Source: JAEWWD01 sp964440115
GTDB lineage: Bacteria; Bacillota; Clostridia; Christensenellales; CAG-138
Reading direction: 5' to 3'
Length of the DNA: 64,000 nucleotides
Assembly: GCA_964440115.1 (NCBI GenBank)
Contig: CAYTPV010000003.1
Span: 124,001 to 188,000 of the forward strand
The position numbers and the translations under genes were made by a program. Shown piece after piece: positions 26,047 to 34,858 of this stretch. Position 1 is the stretch's first letter, and the number at the start of each line of letters is the position of its first letter. The notes below the pieces were generated by a model, which did not search any database, was not told the origin of the DNA, and worked only from the letters and a program-made list of their open reading frames with translations.

Positions 26047-27526
26047 AGCCATTATGGTGCAGGGCACCATGTCCAACGCGGGCAAGAGCCTTATCACAGC
26101 GGGGATATGCCGCGTACTCAAACAAGACGGGTATCGCGTAGCGCCGTTTAAGGCGCAGAATATGGCGCTCAATTCCTACATAACAAATGATCGGCATGAA
26201 ATGGGACGCGCGCAGGCCGTGCAGGCGGAAGCCTGCGGCATTGAGCCGGATGTGCGCATGAACCCGATCCTGTTAAAGCCCACGACGCATGTCGGCTCGC
26301 AGGTCATCGTGAACGGCGAGGTATTAGGCGACATCGACGCCGCCAATTATTATGCGATGAAAAGCAATCTCGTGCCGGAGATCGAACGCGCGTACCGCTC
26401 GCTTGCACAAGAATATGACGTCATCGTAATAGAAGGCGCGGGAAGCCCCGCCGAAATCAACCTCAAGCAGGATGATTTGGTCAATATGGGCATGGCGAAG
26501 CGCGCCCAATCACCCGTACTGCTGGTGGGAGATATCGACCGCGGCGGCGTATTCGCGCAGCTTTACGGCACCATAGCGCTGCTTGATGACGAGGAGCGGA
26601 ATATGGTGAAGGCGTTCATCATCAACAAGTTCCGCGGCGATGTCGAGCTGCTTAAGCCGGGGCTTCGCATGATTGAGGATCTGACAAACAAGCCGGTTGC
26701 CGGTGTGCTGCCGTATCTCAACGTCGACATAGACGACGAAGACAGCCTTTCGGAGCGATTAACACGCACGGCGCGCGACGCCGTCATCGATATCGCCGTC
26801 GTTCGCCTGCCGCATATCGCCAACTTCACGGACTTCGCCGCGTTTGAGTCCACCCCCGGCGTGGGCGTGCGGTATGTACACTCCCCCGCCGAGTTACAAT
26901 CGCCGGATATGATCATACTTCCCGGCACAAAAAGTACAATCTCCGATTTGCTGTGGCTGCGGCAAAGCGGGCTTGAATCCGCCATATTGCGGCTCGCCGC
27001 GCAGGGGACAGTCGTGTTCGGCATCTGCGGCGGGTATCAGATGCTGGGAGAGCATATTTCAGACGCGGCGGGCACGGAGGGCGGCGGGGAAACAGCGGGT
27101 ATGGGGTTGCTTCCCGTATGTACGGAGTTCTTCGCCGAAAAGTGCCGCACACGCGTTTGCGCGAAAGCGCTTCACATAGGGGGCACACTTTCCTCGCTTT
27201 CGGGCGCGGAACTTCAAGGGTACGAGATCCACATGGGCCGCACGCAGTTATTGAGCGGCACGCAGCCGCTTTGTATACTCGAAAACGGCATGCAAGATGG
27301 CTGTCAGCAGGGCAATGTTTACGGAAGCTATCTGCACGGATTTTTTGATTCCGCCGCCTGCCGCGAGGCAGTGCTTCGCGCGCTGTGCACTAAAAAAGGG
27401 CTGCCTTCTATCGCGGCGTTTGACCTGAAAGCATACAGGCAGCAGCAATACGACAAGCTGGCCCAAGCCATGCGATCCAATCTGGATTTTGCGCTGATCC
27501 GCGATATAATGGAAAAAGGGATATGA
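26039..27526 (+). CDS. cbiP: Cobyric acid synthase
   Basis: A 495-residue glutamine-dependent enzyme (CbiP/CobQ) that amidates side chains b, d, e and g of adenosylcobyrinate diamide. The N-terminal domain has QGTMSNAGKSLITAG and FKAQNMALNS; the middle has VIEGAGSPAEINL and VGDIDRGGVFAQLYGT. The C-terminal amidotransferase domain has the Cys in FGICGGYQMLG and the His in YLHGFFD. It is the last gene of the operon. Corrin-ring assembly genes and cobA are not in the window, so this operon covers late assembly and salvage only. Confidence 0.96.
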   Translation: MAKAIMVQGTMSNAGKSLITAGICRVLKQDGYRVAPFKAQNMALNSYITNDRHEMGRAQAVQAEACGIEPDVRMNPILLKPTTHVGSQVIVNGEVLGDIDAANYYAMKSNLVPEIERAYRSLAQEYDVIVIEGAGSPAEINLKQDDLVNMGMAKRAQSPVLLVGDIDRGGVFAQLYGTIALLDDEERNMVKAFIINKFRGDVELLKPGLRMIEDLTNKPVAGVLPYLNVDIDDEDSLSERLTRTARDAVIDIAVVRLPHIANFTDFAAFESTPGVGVRYVHSPAELQSPDMIILPGTKSTISDLLWLRQSGLESAILRLAAQGTVVFGICGGYQMLGEHISDAAGTEGGGETAGMGLLPVCTEFFAEKCRTRVCAKALHIGGTLSSLSGAELQGYEIHMGRTQLLSGTQPLCILENGMQDGCQQGNVYGSYLHGFFDSAACREAVLRALCTKKGLPSIAAFDLKAYRQQQYDKLAQAMRSNLDFALIRDIMEKGI

Positions 27527-27617
27527 TAACCGCCCGTTAAGGGTTGCTACATTATCTTGAAATTCCGCATTCGGGCAACACTATTGCGTATGTCCGAATA
27601 CAGGGGAGGGCGCAGCC

Positions 27618-28871
27618 ATGACCACATTTACAGAACTCTACGACCGCCTCGTGAAGGCCACACTTGAAAATCACTACTCCGATGAATTATCAAGCATCCA
27701 GCGGGAAAAATACGATCCTCATCATCTGGACTGCCTGTTGAATCCACATAAGCATCCTCCCGTCATTCGAATCGATGAATGTGCCTGCGCGGAACACGAG
27801 CAGGCCACGTGCATCCGCAAATGCCTGTTTGACGCGCTGTATCGGGACGAGACCGGGAATATCACCGTCAACAATGAGCTTTGCGTAGGCTGCGGGGACT
27901 GCATTGAAAACTGCTCCGCAAAAAAGCTGACGGACAGCAAGGATATTTTGCCTACACTATTCGCTGTGCGCGAAGCCAAAGCGCCCGTCTACGCCATGAT
28001 CGCTCCCGCGTTTATCAACCAGTTCACCAGCGACGTCACCCCCGGCAAACTGCGCGCGGCATTCAAGCGCATCGGCTTTACGGGTATGGTGGAGGTCGCG
28101 CTGTTTGCGGATATACTCACGTTAAAGGAAGCCCTTGAGTTTGATAAGAACATCGTCGACGAAGAGGATTTTCAGCTGACGAGCTGCTGCTGCCCCATGT
28201 GGATCGCTATGATCCGAAAGGTTTATAAAGAGCTCATGCCGCATGTACCCGGTGCTGTATCCCCCATGGTCGCCTGTGGCCGCTCCATCAAAGCGCTTCA
28301 CCCGGACGCACTGACGGTGTTTATTGGGCCATGCATCGCCAAAAAAGCGGAGGCGCGCGAAAAGGATGTGGCGGCTTCCACGGACTTTGTGCTTACATTC
28401 CATGAAATGCGGGATATATTTGAATTTGCCCGAATCAACCCAGCAGACATGCCGGAGGATGAGCGGGACCATTCTTCCAGAACGGGCCGCATCTACGCGA
28501 CCACGGGCGGGGTCAGCGAGGCCGTACAGAGCACAGTCAACCGGCTGAACCCCAACCGCAAAATCACAGTGCGCGCGGCGCAGGCGGATGGCGTACCCGC
28601 CTGCAAAGCTATGCTGACCAAAGTGCTCAATCGCGAGATCACCGCAAATTTCATAGAGGGCATGGGCTGCGTGGGCGGCTGTGTCGGCGGCCCTAAAGTA
28701 TTGATCCCCAAAGAAGAAGGTCGCAAAAACGTATACGAATACGGCGACAGCGCATTATACCAGACGCCCGCCGAAAATCCGTATGTCATAGAATTGCTGC
28801 ACAGGCTGGGGTTTGATACCATCGAAAGCCTTGTAGAGCACAGCGATATTTTTACGCGGGATTTTTCCTAG
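27618..28871 (+). CDS. Monomeric [FeFe] hydrogenase, TSCCCP variant
   Basis: A 417-residue hydrogenase that interconverts protons and H2. The N-terminal ferredoxin-like region has Cys at 55, 57, 65, 69 and a full second set CVGCGDCIENC at 89-99. The H-cluster motifs are TSCCCPMW at 188-195, GPCIAKKAEA (Cys239) and EGMGCVGGCVGGP (Cys351 and Cys355). The first motif has an extra Cys and the second reads GPC instead of MPC, a pattern I associate with the group B clostridial enzymes rather than the main group A. It follows the cobalamin operon by 92 bases with its own ribosome site (GGGGAGGG). No maturation genes (hydE, F, G) are nearby. Its physiological direction is not known. Confidence 0.9.
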   Translation: MTTFTELYDRLVKATLENHYSDELSSIQREKYDPHHLDCLLNPHKHPPVIRIDECACAEHEQATCIRKCLFDALYRDETGNITVNNELCVGCGDCIENCSAKKLTDSKDILPTLFAVREAKAPVYAMIAPAFINQFTSDVTPGKLRAAFKRIGFTGMVEVALFADILTLKEALEFDKNIVDEEDFQLTSCCCPMWIAMIRKVYKELMPHVPGAVSPMVACGRSIKALHPDALTVFIGPCIAKKAEAREKDVAASTDFVLTFHEMRDIFEFARINPADMPEDERDHSSRTGRIYATTGGVSEAVQSTVNRLNPNRKITVRAAQADGVPACKAMLTKVLNREITANFIEGMGCVGGCVGGPKVLIPKEEGRKNVYEYGDSALYQTPAENPYVIELLHRLGFDTIESLVEHSDIFTRDFS

Positions 28872-28880
28872 CGGAGAATG

Positions 28881-29060
28881 CTATTCTCCCAGAAACTTCT
28901 GCAGGCGCTGCGCCTGCAGCCCTTCCGTCAGCGCGTACTGGTGGAAAAATTCCTGCAGGACGGGGTCGTCCGTCTGCTTGGAGTAGTTCATAAAATCACG
29001 TACACGCTCTTGCGTATCCAGCAGCGCCTTCATCAAATAATCGTGTTTTTCCATGTGCAT
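28881..29060 (-). CDS. Small helical protein, 59 residues, unrecognised
   Basis: A short gene beginning MHMEKHDYLMKALLD with GGGGAG nine bases upstream and ending LQAQRLQKFLGE. The whole sequence is predicted helical and rich in Glu, Gln and Leu, somewhat like small ferritin-like or spore-associated proteins of Clostridia, but I cannot name it. Its last codons sit in a near-perfect palindrome (CTGCAGGCGCTGCGCCTGCAG, one central mismatch, in two 10-base arms at 28900-28920), and a hairpin GGAGAA/TTCTCC surrounds its stop. Confidence 0.65.
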   Translation of the reverse strand: MHMEKHDYLMKALLDTQERVRDFMNYSKQTDDPVLQEFFHQYALTEGLQAQRLQKFLGE

Positions 29061-29182
29061 AGCTTTCTTCTCCCCGTGACGAATAATCGGTTTCCCCTAA
29101 TTTCCGCCGGTCGGAGAGAAAGTATACCTTTTTGCAAATCGTCCGTCCGATATGAAACAGCCATGAAAGAAGGGAAGCGCCG

Positions 29183-29857
29183 ATGCAGCGGCTTATAAAA
29201 AACCGGCCGGTCTGTACGCTGCTCAAACTAGAGGCGGCACTTTACATAGCGCTTCTGGCTGCTGACTTATTCTTCGGCGGATGGGGAATTGTTTCTTCCA
29301 TACTCAAATACGCGGGCATACTGCTGTGCCCTGTCATCGCCGCATTGCTGCACCGCAACGCGTGGAACAGGCAGGACTCTGTCTATCTTTTCGGCGCCCT
29401 TGTTTTTACCTGTGCGGCGGATTTATTTTTGCTGCTTCTGAACAAACCTGTTTACGGCATGGTGCTGTTCTGCATGGCTCATCTGCTGTATATACGGCGT
29501 TACCGCGCGGCATGGTTTACCCCTGCTGCAACCATCACGGTTAGCACGATTGCCGTTTGCCTTGCAGTCAGTTCTTTTACAAAGGCTTTCCCTTTGCGCA
29601 ATGCGCTGGCCATGCTCTATGGCGTGCTGTTGCTGAGCGTTTTTATACTCGCGGGTACATCCATGCTGCCGAAGATAAACCGCAGGATTGTTGTGACCGG
29701 AATGGCGCTGTTCCTGCTGTGCGATATCCATGTCGCGGTTTTCAACTTAGTAGGCGTAGGCCATCCGTATTATCCGTTTGCGTCCTTCCTCATGTGGTTC
29801 TTTTACTTGCCCTCGCAGGCTTTATTGGCGGTCAGCGGATATGTGTATACGGATTGA
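29183..29857 (+). CDS. YhhN/TMEM86-family membrane protein
   Basis: A 224-residue protein with about eight membrane helices. The pattern CAADLFLLLL near 76, FCMAHLLYIRRY near 96 and a late LLCDIHVAVFN match the YhhN family, whose eukaryotic members hydrolyse lysoplasmalogens. The two Asp residues in membrane segments that would form the active site are present. Plasmalogens occur in anaerobic Clostridia, so a lipid role is plausible. It ends 26 bases before the AraC regulator gene and may be co-transcribed. Confidence 0.75.
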   Translation: MQRLIKNRPVCTLLKLEAALYIALLAADLFFGGWGIVSSILKYAGILLCPVIAALLHRNAWNRQDSVYLFGALVFTCAADLFLLLLNKPVYGMVLFCMAHLLYIRRYRAAWFTPAATITVSTIAVCLAVSSFTKAFPLRNALAMLYGVLLLSVFILAGTSMLPKINRRIVVTGMALFLLCDIHVAVFNLVGVGHPYYPFASFLMWFFYLPSQALLAVSGYVYTD

Positions 29858-29883
29858 GCCGCTTTAGTCAGGAGATGTATGAA

Positions 29884-30744
29884 ATGAATTTCTATGTCGG
29901 CGTTATCAACGATGTCGTGGAGCATATCGAAGGCAATATCGGTGCAAGCCTGCAGCTAGCGGATCTATCTTCGCGCGCAGGGATATCCGATTTTCATTTC
30001 AACAGAATGTTCAAAACAGTGGCCGGGGTAACGCTCAAACAGTACGTTTTAGGCCGGAAGCTCACCAGCGCCATGGAGCAGCTTGCCTGTACGAATAAAC
30101 CCGTCATTGACATTGCCTTGGATTTGGGCTTTGAATACCCGGAGGTATTCAGCCGGGCCTTCAAAAAGCAGTTCGGCATATCGCCATCCGATTACCGGCA
30201 GCATAAAGCGGATGCAATCGGCATGAGGAAAGCATCAATTGTAGAGCGTGATATCATCAATTACAGGGGCACGCTGGCGCTCAAGGGCAACTGCCGGTTT
30301 CTCGGCGCTATGAAACTCTGTGGAATTCTCGTAAAAGCCGATACGAACGCCGCCGCGTTTGAAAGCAGGCTTAGGCTTCAGAACGAAACGTTTCTGCTTG
30401 ATTCGGGAAACAACAGCCGATTTCGCCAGGACAAATTCTTTACCATCGTGAGCTGCGACGGAACAGAGAGCGGCCTCTACAATGTATTTTGCGGAAGAGA
30501 AATTGCATCGACTGTAACCGGCTTTTCTGAATACGCAGTTCCGAGCGGGTGGTATGCGGATTTCCTGTATCACGGCGATATGTTCGACATCCGGGAAGTA
30601 TTCATCGACGACCTGTACAAATGGCTGCTGGTCAAAGAAGCGAAGATTAACCCCAACGGCATAGGCATGCTGAATATTTACGAAAGCGATTATCCGGATA
30701 CCCACGAAGTTCACATCTGTATCCCCATCCAAAGCCCCGTATAG
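29884..30744 (+). CDS. AraC-family regulator with GyrI-like effector domain
   Basis: A 286-residue protein with two N-terminal helix-turn-helix motifs (AraC type, about 10-105; the second reads FEYPEVFSRAFKKQFGISPSDYR). A GyrI/Rob-like effector-binding domain at about 130-286 follows. In this class the C-terminal domain binds small, often cationic or lipophilic ligands and changes promoter binding. GGAG nine bases upstream supports the ATG at 29884 (another ATG lies nine bases earlier). It lies between the YhhN gene and an esterase gene, either of which may be its target. Confidence 0.88.
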   Translation: MNFYVGVINDVVEHIEGNIGASLQLADLSSRAGISDFHFNRMFKTVAGVTLKQYVLGRKLTSAMEQLACTNKPVIDIALDLGFEYPEVFSRAFKKQFGISPSDYRQHKADAIGMRKASIVERDIINYRGTLALKGNCRFLGAMKLCGILVKADTNAAAFESRLRLQNETFLLDSGNNSRFRQDKFFTIVSCDGTESGLYNVFCGREIASTVTGFSEYAVPSGWYADFLYHGDMFDIREVFIDDLYKWLLVKEAKINPNGIGMLNIYESDYPDTHEVHICIPIQSPV

Positions 30745-30831
30745 TCAGCAAGAAACGTCATGAAGCAAGCGGCGCATGCCTTTACAATAGTGCTCATAAA
30801 GAGTAAGCGCTATTGGAAAGGATGTGTTCGT

Positions 30832-31704
30832 ATGGCCAGCATACAAAGCGCACTGGTAAGAAGCATGATTCGCAAATCGAATATGTGGAACAGGCCGCTT
30901 GATGAAATTCGGAACAGCATGCAGAATATACCCGCAAAAGGCATTCCCGCCGGTATCATAAACGACAAGCAAAATATCGGCGGCGTGCCCTGTGAAGTAT
31001 TCCGAAATACCCAGATGCAAAAGAACCAAGTAATCTTATATTTTCATGGCGGCGGCTTCTGCATGGGGATTTACCACGCAAACCGCGAATTCGCGGCCCG
31101 GCTATCTAAAATTTACGGCATGGATATTTACATGCCGGATTACTCTCTCGCACCGGAGCATCCGTTTCCCGCCGCGCTCAACGACGCCATCGCAGCGTAC
31201 AAAGGGCTTCTGGATGCAGGCTACAATGCCCAAGATATCTTCGTAATGGGGGATTCCTCCGGCTGCGCGCTTGCCGTTTGCGCGCTGCTGATGCTGCGGC
31301 AGTATGGTTTTGCAATGCCGCGCGCAATGGCATTCCTTACACCCGTTTTTGATCTTGCGGGCGCGAGCGAACCCTTTGCTGCAAATGCTGCGAAAGATCC
31401 GTTTCAGCTAAAAGATCCGCTTGGCATAGCAAAGCTCTACGTAGCTGAAAACGATCCGGCTTCCCCCATGCTTTCGCCGCTGTTCGGCGATCTAAGCGGA
31501 CTGCCGCCGATGCTCATTCACGCGGCGGAATACGATGTATTCGCGGGCGACGCCGAACGGTTTGCAAAAAAAGCGGCCGACAGTGGCATACCGGTAGAGT
31601 ACAAGGTATGGCGGAGCATGTGGCACATTTTCCACATGCAGGCGCCCCTCGTACCAGAAGCGAGCAAGGCGCTAAATGAAGTGGACCGGTTCCTTAAGCG
31701 ATAA
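30832..31704 (+). CDS. Alpha/beta hydrolase (hormone-sensitive-lipase type esterase)
   Basis: A 290-residue esterase. The oxyanion-hole motif HGGGFCMG is near residue 70, the nucleophile Ser is in GDSSGCALAV near 143, and a late Asp (AEYDVFAGD) and His (SMWHIFHMQ) complete the triad. It belongs to the HGGG-containing family of carboxylesterases with no signal peptide, so it acts in the cytoplasm on small acyl esters. The ATG at 30832 has AAAGGA nine bases upstream; the upstream in-frame ATG at 30760 has none. The AraC regulator precedes it by 87 bases. Confidence 0.88.
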   Translation: MASIQSALVRSMIRKSNMWNRPLDEIRNSMQNIPAKGIPAGIINDKQNIGGVPCEVFRNTQMQKNQVILYFHGGGFCMGIYHANREFAARLSKIYGMDIYMPDYSLAPEHPFPAALNDAIAAYKGLLDAGYNAQDIFVMGDSSGCALAVCALLMLRQYGFAMPRAMAFLTPVFDLAGASEPFAANAAKDPFQLKDPLGIAKLYVAENDPASPMLSPLFGDLSGLPPMLIHAAEYDVFAGDAERFAKKAADSGIPVEYKVWRSMWHIFHMQAPLVPEASKALNEVDRFLKR

Positions 31705-31820
31705 CTTTCATAGGCGCCATACCTGACCTCCATATGCCGAAAAAAGCATGCCTGCACATAGTCTACATACCATATGGGTTTTCCACAAACACTAAGGAAA
31801 ACAACCTAAAGGAGACTGCT

Positions 31821-31958
31821 ATGGGCAACAAAATGGCGAGCACACGAAATAAAAAGAAAGAGGACGGCAAGTTCCATTCCAAGCATATCACGCATGACCC
31901 GCAGGCGGAAAGCGCCCGCGCCGTATTCGGCAAGCAAAACGGAAATGAAGATCATTGA
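31821..31958 (+). CDS. CPC_1213-like small protein
   Basis: A 45-residue basic, Lys- and His-rich protein with a strong ribosome site (AAAGGAG, six bases before the ATG). Its tail THDPQAESARAVFGKQN matches what I remember of the clostridial CPC_1213 family, whose function is unknown. It is followed closely by a strong terminator, so it is a self-contained transcription unit. Confidence 0.65.
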   Translation: MGNKMASTRNKKKEDGKFHSKHITHDPQAESARAVFGKQNGNEDH

Positions 31959-31976
31959 ACGATAGGAAAATTTCCG

Positions 31977-32004
31977 CATCGCCCCGCAATTTGGCGGGGC
32001 GATG
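31977..32004 (+). terminator. Terminator after the CPC_1213-like gene
   Basis: CATCGCCCCGC and GCGGGGCGATG form an 11-bp perfect stem followed by TATTTA. Confidence 0.8.
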
Positions 32005-32323
32005 TATTTACGTGGCCGTAGGTATTCAACGTAACCTGAGGAGAACGCGGGAATCGCAATCCAGTTTGCTTACTTTCAACCAGGTATTATGATGCGCAGA
32101 AACAAAAACTTCGTTTGTGAACAAACAAACAGTATATAATGCGCAAATTCTACGAAAACTACTGTACATATTGAAAGCTTTATATTATTGTGATAAACAG
32201 AGAAGAATTTTCGTGTTATAAACTGACAATCATAAGAATAATTTGCCGCGTTTTAGCGGCAAACATATCATATATCGGCAGCCGCAAAGACGCGTCAGCC
32301 GAAAAAACAGGAGGCGGTCATAT
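32005..32323. other. Leader region of fhs
   Basis: A 319-base gene-free stretch. It holds a hairpin TTGCCGC/GCGGCAA at about 32250-32270 and the fhs ribosome site GGAGG. No convincing consensus promoter and no tetrahydrofolate riboswitch signature could be recognised. Confidence 0.3.
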
Positions 32324-33994
32324 ATGTACTTCCCCCCCGATATTGAGATTGCCCAAAAGGCAAAAATGCGGGATATTCGGGATATCTCGCGCGAAGCCGG
32401 CATAGACGCCAGCTATGTGGAATGCTACGGCAATTACAAAGCCAAAATTGGCAACGCATTTCTTCGCGACTCTAAAAAGCCGGACGGTAAGCTCATTCTC
32501 GTCACAGCCATCAACCCCACGCCCGCTGGCGAAGGCAAAACCACCACAACCGTTGGCCTTGCCGATGGATTGAGATACATCGGCAAACGCTCCTGTGTGG
32601 CTTTGAGAGAGCCTTCCCTTGGTCCCGTATTCGGCATTAAGGGCGGCGCTGCGGGCGGCGGCTATGCACAGGTAGTGCCCATGGAGGATATCAACCTGCA
32701 TTTTACAGGCGATTTCCATGCCATTGGCGCTGCTAACAACCTGCTCTGCGCCATGATCGACAACCACATATTCCAGGGCAACGAGCTGCGCATTGATCCG
32801 CGCAAAATCGTCTGGCGCCGCTGTGTGGATATGAACGACCGCCAGCTGCGCGCGATCGTGTGCGGTCTGGGCGCTGCGGGCGGCATGCCTCGCGAGGACG
32901 GCTTTGATATCACGGTTGCGTCCGAAGTCATGGCCGTGCTTTGCCTTTCCTCGGATATTCCTTCCCTGAAGGAACGTCTTTCCCGCATGGTCATCGGCTA
33001 TACGTTTGAAAATACACCCGTCACCGCGGGCGACCTCAAGGCCGCCGGCGCCATGGCCGCTCTGCTGCGCGACGCCATCAAGCCCAACCTTGTGCAGACT
33101 CTTGAAGGCACCCCTGCGCTCATACACGGCGGCCCGTTCGCGAATATCGCGCATGGCTGCAATTCCGTCATGGCCACCAAAATGGCGCTCAAGATCGGCG
33201 ATTACGCCGTAACGGAAGCGGGCTTCGGCGCGGACCTTGGTGCGGAGAAGTTCTTTGATATCAAATGCCGCATGGCCGGCCTTAACCCGTCGGCGGTGGT
33301 GGTCGTCGCCACCGTGCGCGCGCTCAAGCACCACGGCGGCGCGCAAAAAGGCACGTTAGAAGTGGAAAACCTGACGGCGCTCGAAAAAGGGCTGCCCAAT
33401 CTGCTGCGGCATGTGCAGAATATCACGACGGTATTCGGTCTGCCCTGCGTCGTGGCGCTCAACCGCTTCCCGGCGGATACCGAAGCGGAAATCAAGCTGG
33501 TGGAAGATCGCTGCCGCGATCTTGGCGTAAACGTCGTACTTTCCGAAGTGTGGGCGAAGGGCGGCGAAGGCGGCGCGGAGCTCGCCAAAGCCGTTGTCGA
33601 GCTGTGCGAAAAGAAAAACGACTTCCGTTTCTGCTATGATACGGAACTGAGCATCCGCGAGAAGCTCGACCGTATCGTCTGCGACGTGTATCACGGCGAA
33701 GGCGCGGATCTGCTGCCTGCCGCCAAAAAGCAGGCGGAGCAGCTCGAGCAGCTCGGTTTTGGCAAGCTGCCCATCTGCATGGCCAAAACACAGTACAGCT
33801 TTACGGACAGTGCGACGCAGCTTGGCGCGCCCACCAACTTCCGCATTGCTGTGCGCAACCTGAAGGTATCGGCGGGCGCGGGCTTTATCGTGGCGCTCAT
33901 CGGCGATATCATGACAATGCCGGGTCTCCCGAAGGTTCCCTCTGCCGAGAGGATTGACGTGGACGAAAACGGCAAGATCAGCGGCCTGTTCTAA
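32324..33994 (+). CDS. fhs: Formate--tetrahydrofolate ligase
   Basis: A 556-residue ATP-dependent enzyme that makes 10-formyltetrahydrofolate, the entry of formate into one-carbon metabolism and into the methyl branch of the Wood-Ljungdahl pathway. It has the P-loop TPAGEGKTTTTVGLADGL at about 66-83, EPSLGPVFGIKGGAAGGGYAQV split over two lines of conserved Gly, LHFTGDFHAI and a C-terminal MPGLPKVP. The ATG at 32324 follows GGAGG with nine bases between; the frame is open further upstream but without a site. It stands alone with its own terminator. Other pathway genes are not in the window. Confidence 0.97.
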   Translation: MYFPPDIEIAQKAKMRDIRDISREAGIDASYVECYGNYKAKIGNAFLRDSKKPDGKLILVTAINPTPAGEGKTTTTVGLADGLRYIGKRSCVALREPSLGPVFGIKGGAAGGGYAQVVPMEDINLHFTGDFHAIGAANNLLCAMIDNHIFQGNELRIDPRKIVWRRCVDMNDRQLRAIVCGLGAAGGMPREDGFDITVASEVMAVLCLSSDIPSLKERLSRMVIGYTFENTPVTAGDLKAAGAMAALLRDAIKPNLVQTLEGTPALIHGGPFANIAHGCNSVMATKMALKIGDYAVTEAGFGADLGAEKFFDIKCRMAGLNPSAVVVVATVRALKHHGGAQKGTLEVENLTALEKGLPNLLRHVQNITTVFGLPCVVALNRFPADTEAEIKLVEDRCRDLGVNVVLSEVWAKGGEGGAELAKAVVELCEKKNDFRFCYDTELSIREKLDRIVCDVYHGEGADLLPAAKKQAEQLEQLGFGKLPICMAKTQYSFTDSATQLGAPTNFRIAVRNLKVSAGAGFIVALIGDIMTMPGLPKVPSAERIDVDENGKISGLF

Positions 33995-34022
33995 AACACG
34001 CGGCAAACACAGTATACTTTGC

Positions 34023-34048
34023 AAAAAGCCCCCAAACGGGGGCTTTTT
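34023..34048 (+). terminator. Terminator of fhs
   Basis: AAAAAGCCCCC and GGGGGCTTTTT around AAAC, directly beyond fhs; the same stem also serves the convergent SRPBCC gene. Confidence 0.9.
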
Positions 34049-34053
34049 ATTAT

Positions 34054-34488
34054 TTATAACGACAGCTTGGATTGATTCACTGCTTGTTCTTCAATGACAT
34101 CTATTATTTTGTTAACGATCCTTTTCGTCATCAGCGCTATGAGCCAGCCGGAGCCCGGCAGCTTTGGATCAAATGCACCAGACCATCTGATTTGTGTAGC
34201 ATTTCCGTTTGGAAAGAATTCCGCTTTTCCAATGTAGCCTTTTTTGACAGGCGCCCCATCCACAAACGTATAAGTATAGGAGTGCGGCGGATCTATACCC
34301 TCGAGGCGTTCGGTTACTTTTCTTTTCCCGGACGTAACCAATCTGACAAACCCAACCCCGTTTAAGGCCGGATCGCCTTCATTCACGACTTCCATGGGAT
34401 AAGGTCCGGCGGACTTAGAAAAATCTGCTGCCGCCCAGACATTTTCCAAAGGCGCTTCTATCATCCTTTCCAGAACAAAATGCATCAT
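34054..34488 (-). CDS. SRPBCC-family (START-like) protein
   Basis: A 144-residue protein of the helix-grip fold: MMHFVLERMIEAPLENVWAA at the start, then RLVTSGKRKVTERLEGIDPPHSY and a C-terminal amphipathic helix. Such proteins bind hydrophobic ligands in a central cavity (polyketide cyclase/dehydrase group). The ATG at 34488 has GGAGG seven bases upstream. It is convergent with fhs and stands alone, so the ligand is unknown. Confidence 0.8.
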   Translation of the reverse strand: MMHFVLERMIEAPLENVWAAADFSKSAGPYPMEVVNEGDPALNGVGFVRLVTSGKRKVTERLEGIDPPHSYTYTFVDGAPVKKGYIGKAEFFPNGNATQIRWSGAFDPKLPGSGWLIALMTKRIVNKIIDVIEEQAVNQSKLSL

Positions 34489-34784
34489 ATGAATTCCTCC
34501 AATACATATCATTCGCCTTTAGTTTACATATGGATTTTGGTTGGAATGCCTGGAATTTTAGAAACAATGGCTGATAAGAGTTTCCCATCATTTATGCAGA
34601 GGAATTGGCAATGTCATCATTGAAGCGGATTATTGTGTATTTTATACCAAATATATCAAATGCAATGTTGTATGTAAATTATCTTAATGCTGAAGAAATC
34701 AGAAAATAGAGAAGTGATTATATTATTCGAGTGGGACTGGGCAGCGATTGCCGGTGGACGCATACACAGTATATGCAGACAAAT
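34489..34784. other. Intergenic region with a possible 32-codon frame
   Basis: A 370-base gene-free stretch (34489-34858). At 34611-34709 (+) a short frame beginning MSSLKRIIVYFIPN has GAGG eight bases upstream, but there is no other support for it; AT-rich composition makes chance likely. Nothing else was recognised before the hairpin at 34785. Confidence 0.25.
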
Positions 34785-34816
34785 GAACAATGCCGGAACC
34801 AGATCCGGCATTGTTC
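34785..34816 (-). terminator. Terminator of the acyl-CoA dehydrogenase/Etf operon
   Basis: GAACAATGCCGGA and TCCGGCATTGTTC form a perfect 13-bp stem 43 bases beyond the nitroreductase stop, followed on the minus strand by ATTTGTC. Confidence 0.65.
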
Positions 34817-34858
34817 GTGGTCAAGGCCGCTTTATTTAACAGCGCCCGAGAATACTAA

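Noticed and set aside
32005..32323. Tetrahydrofolate riboswitch before fhs
   Set aside because: I looked for the conserved core and found only a simple hairpin; no convincing match.
32318..33346. A 342-codon leftward open frame
   Set aside because: It is antisense to fhs, which has unmistakable P-loop and family motifs.
34611..34709. 32-codon gene
   Set aside because: Only a weak ribosome site supports it in an AT-rich gap; kept as a note, not as a gene.
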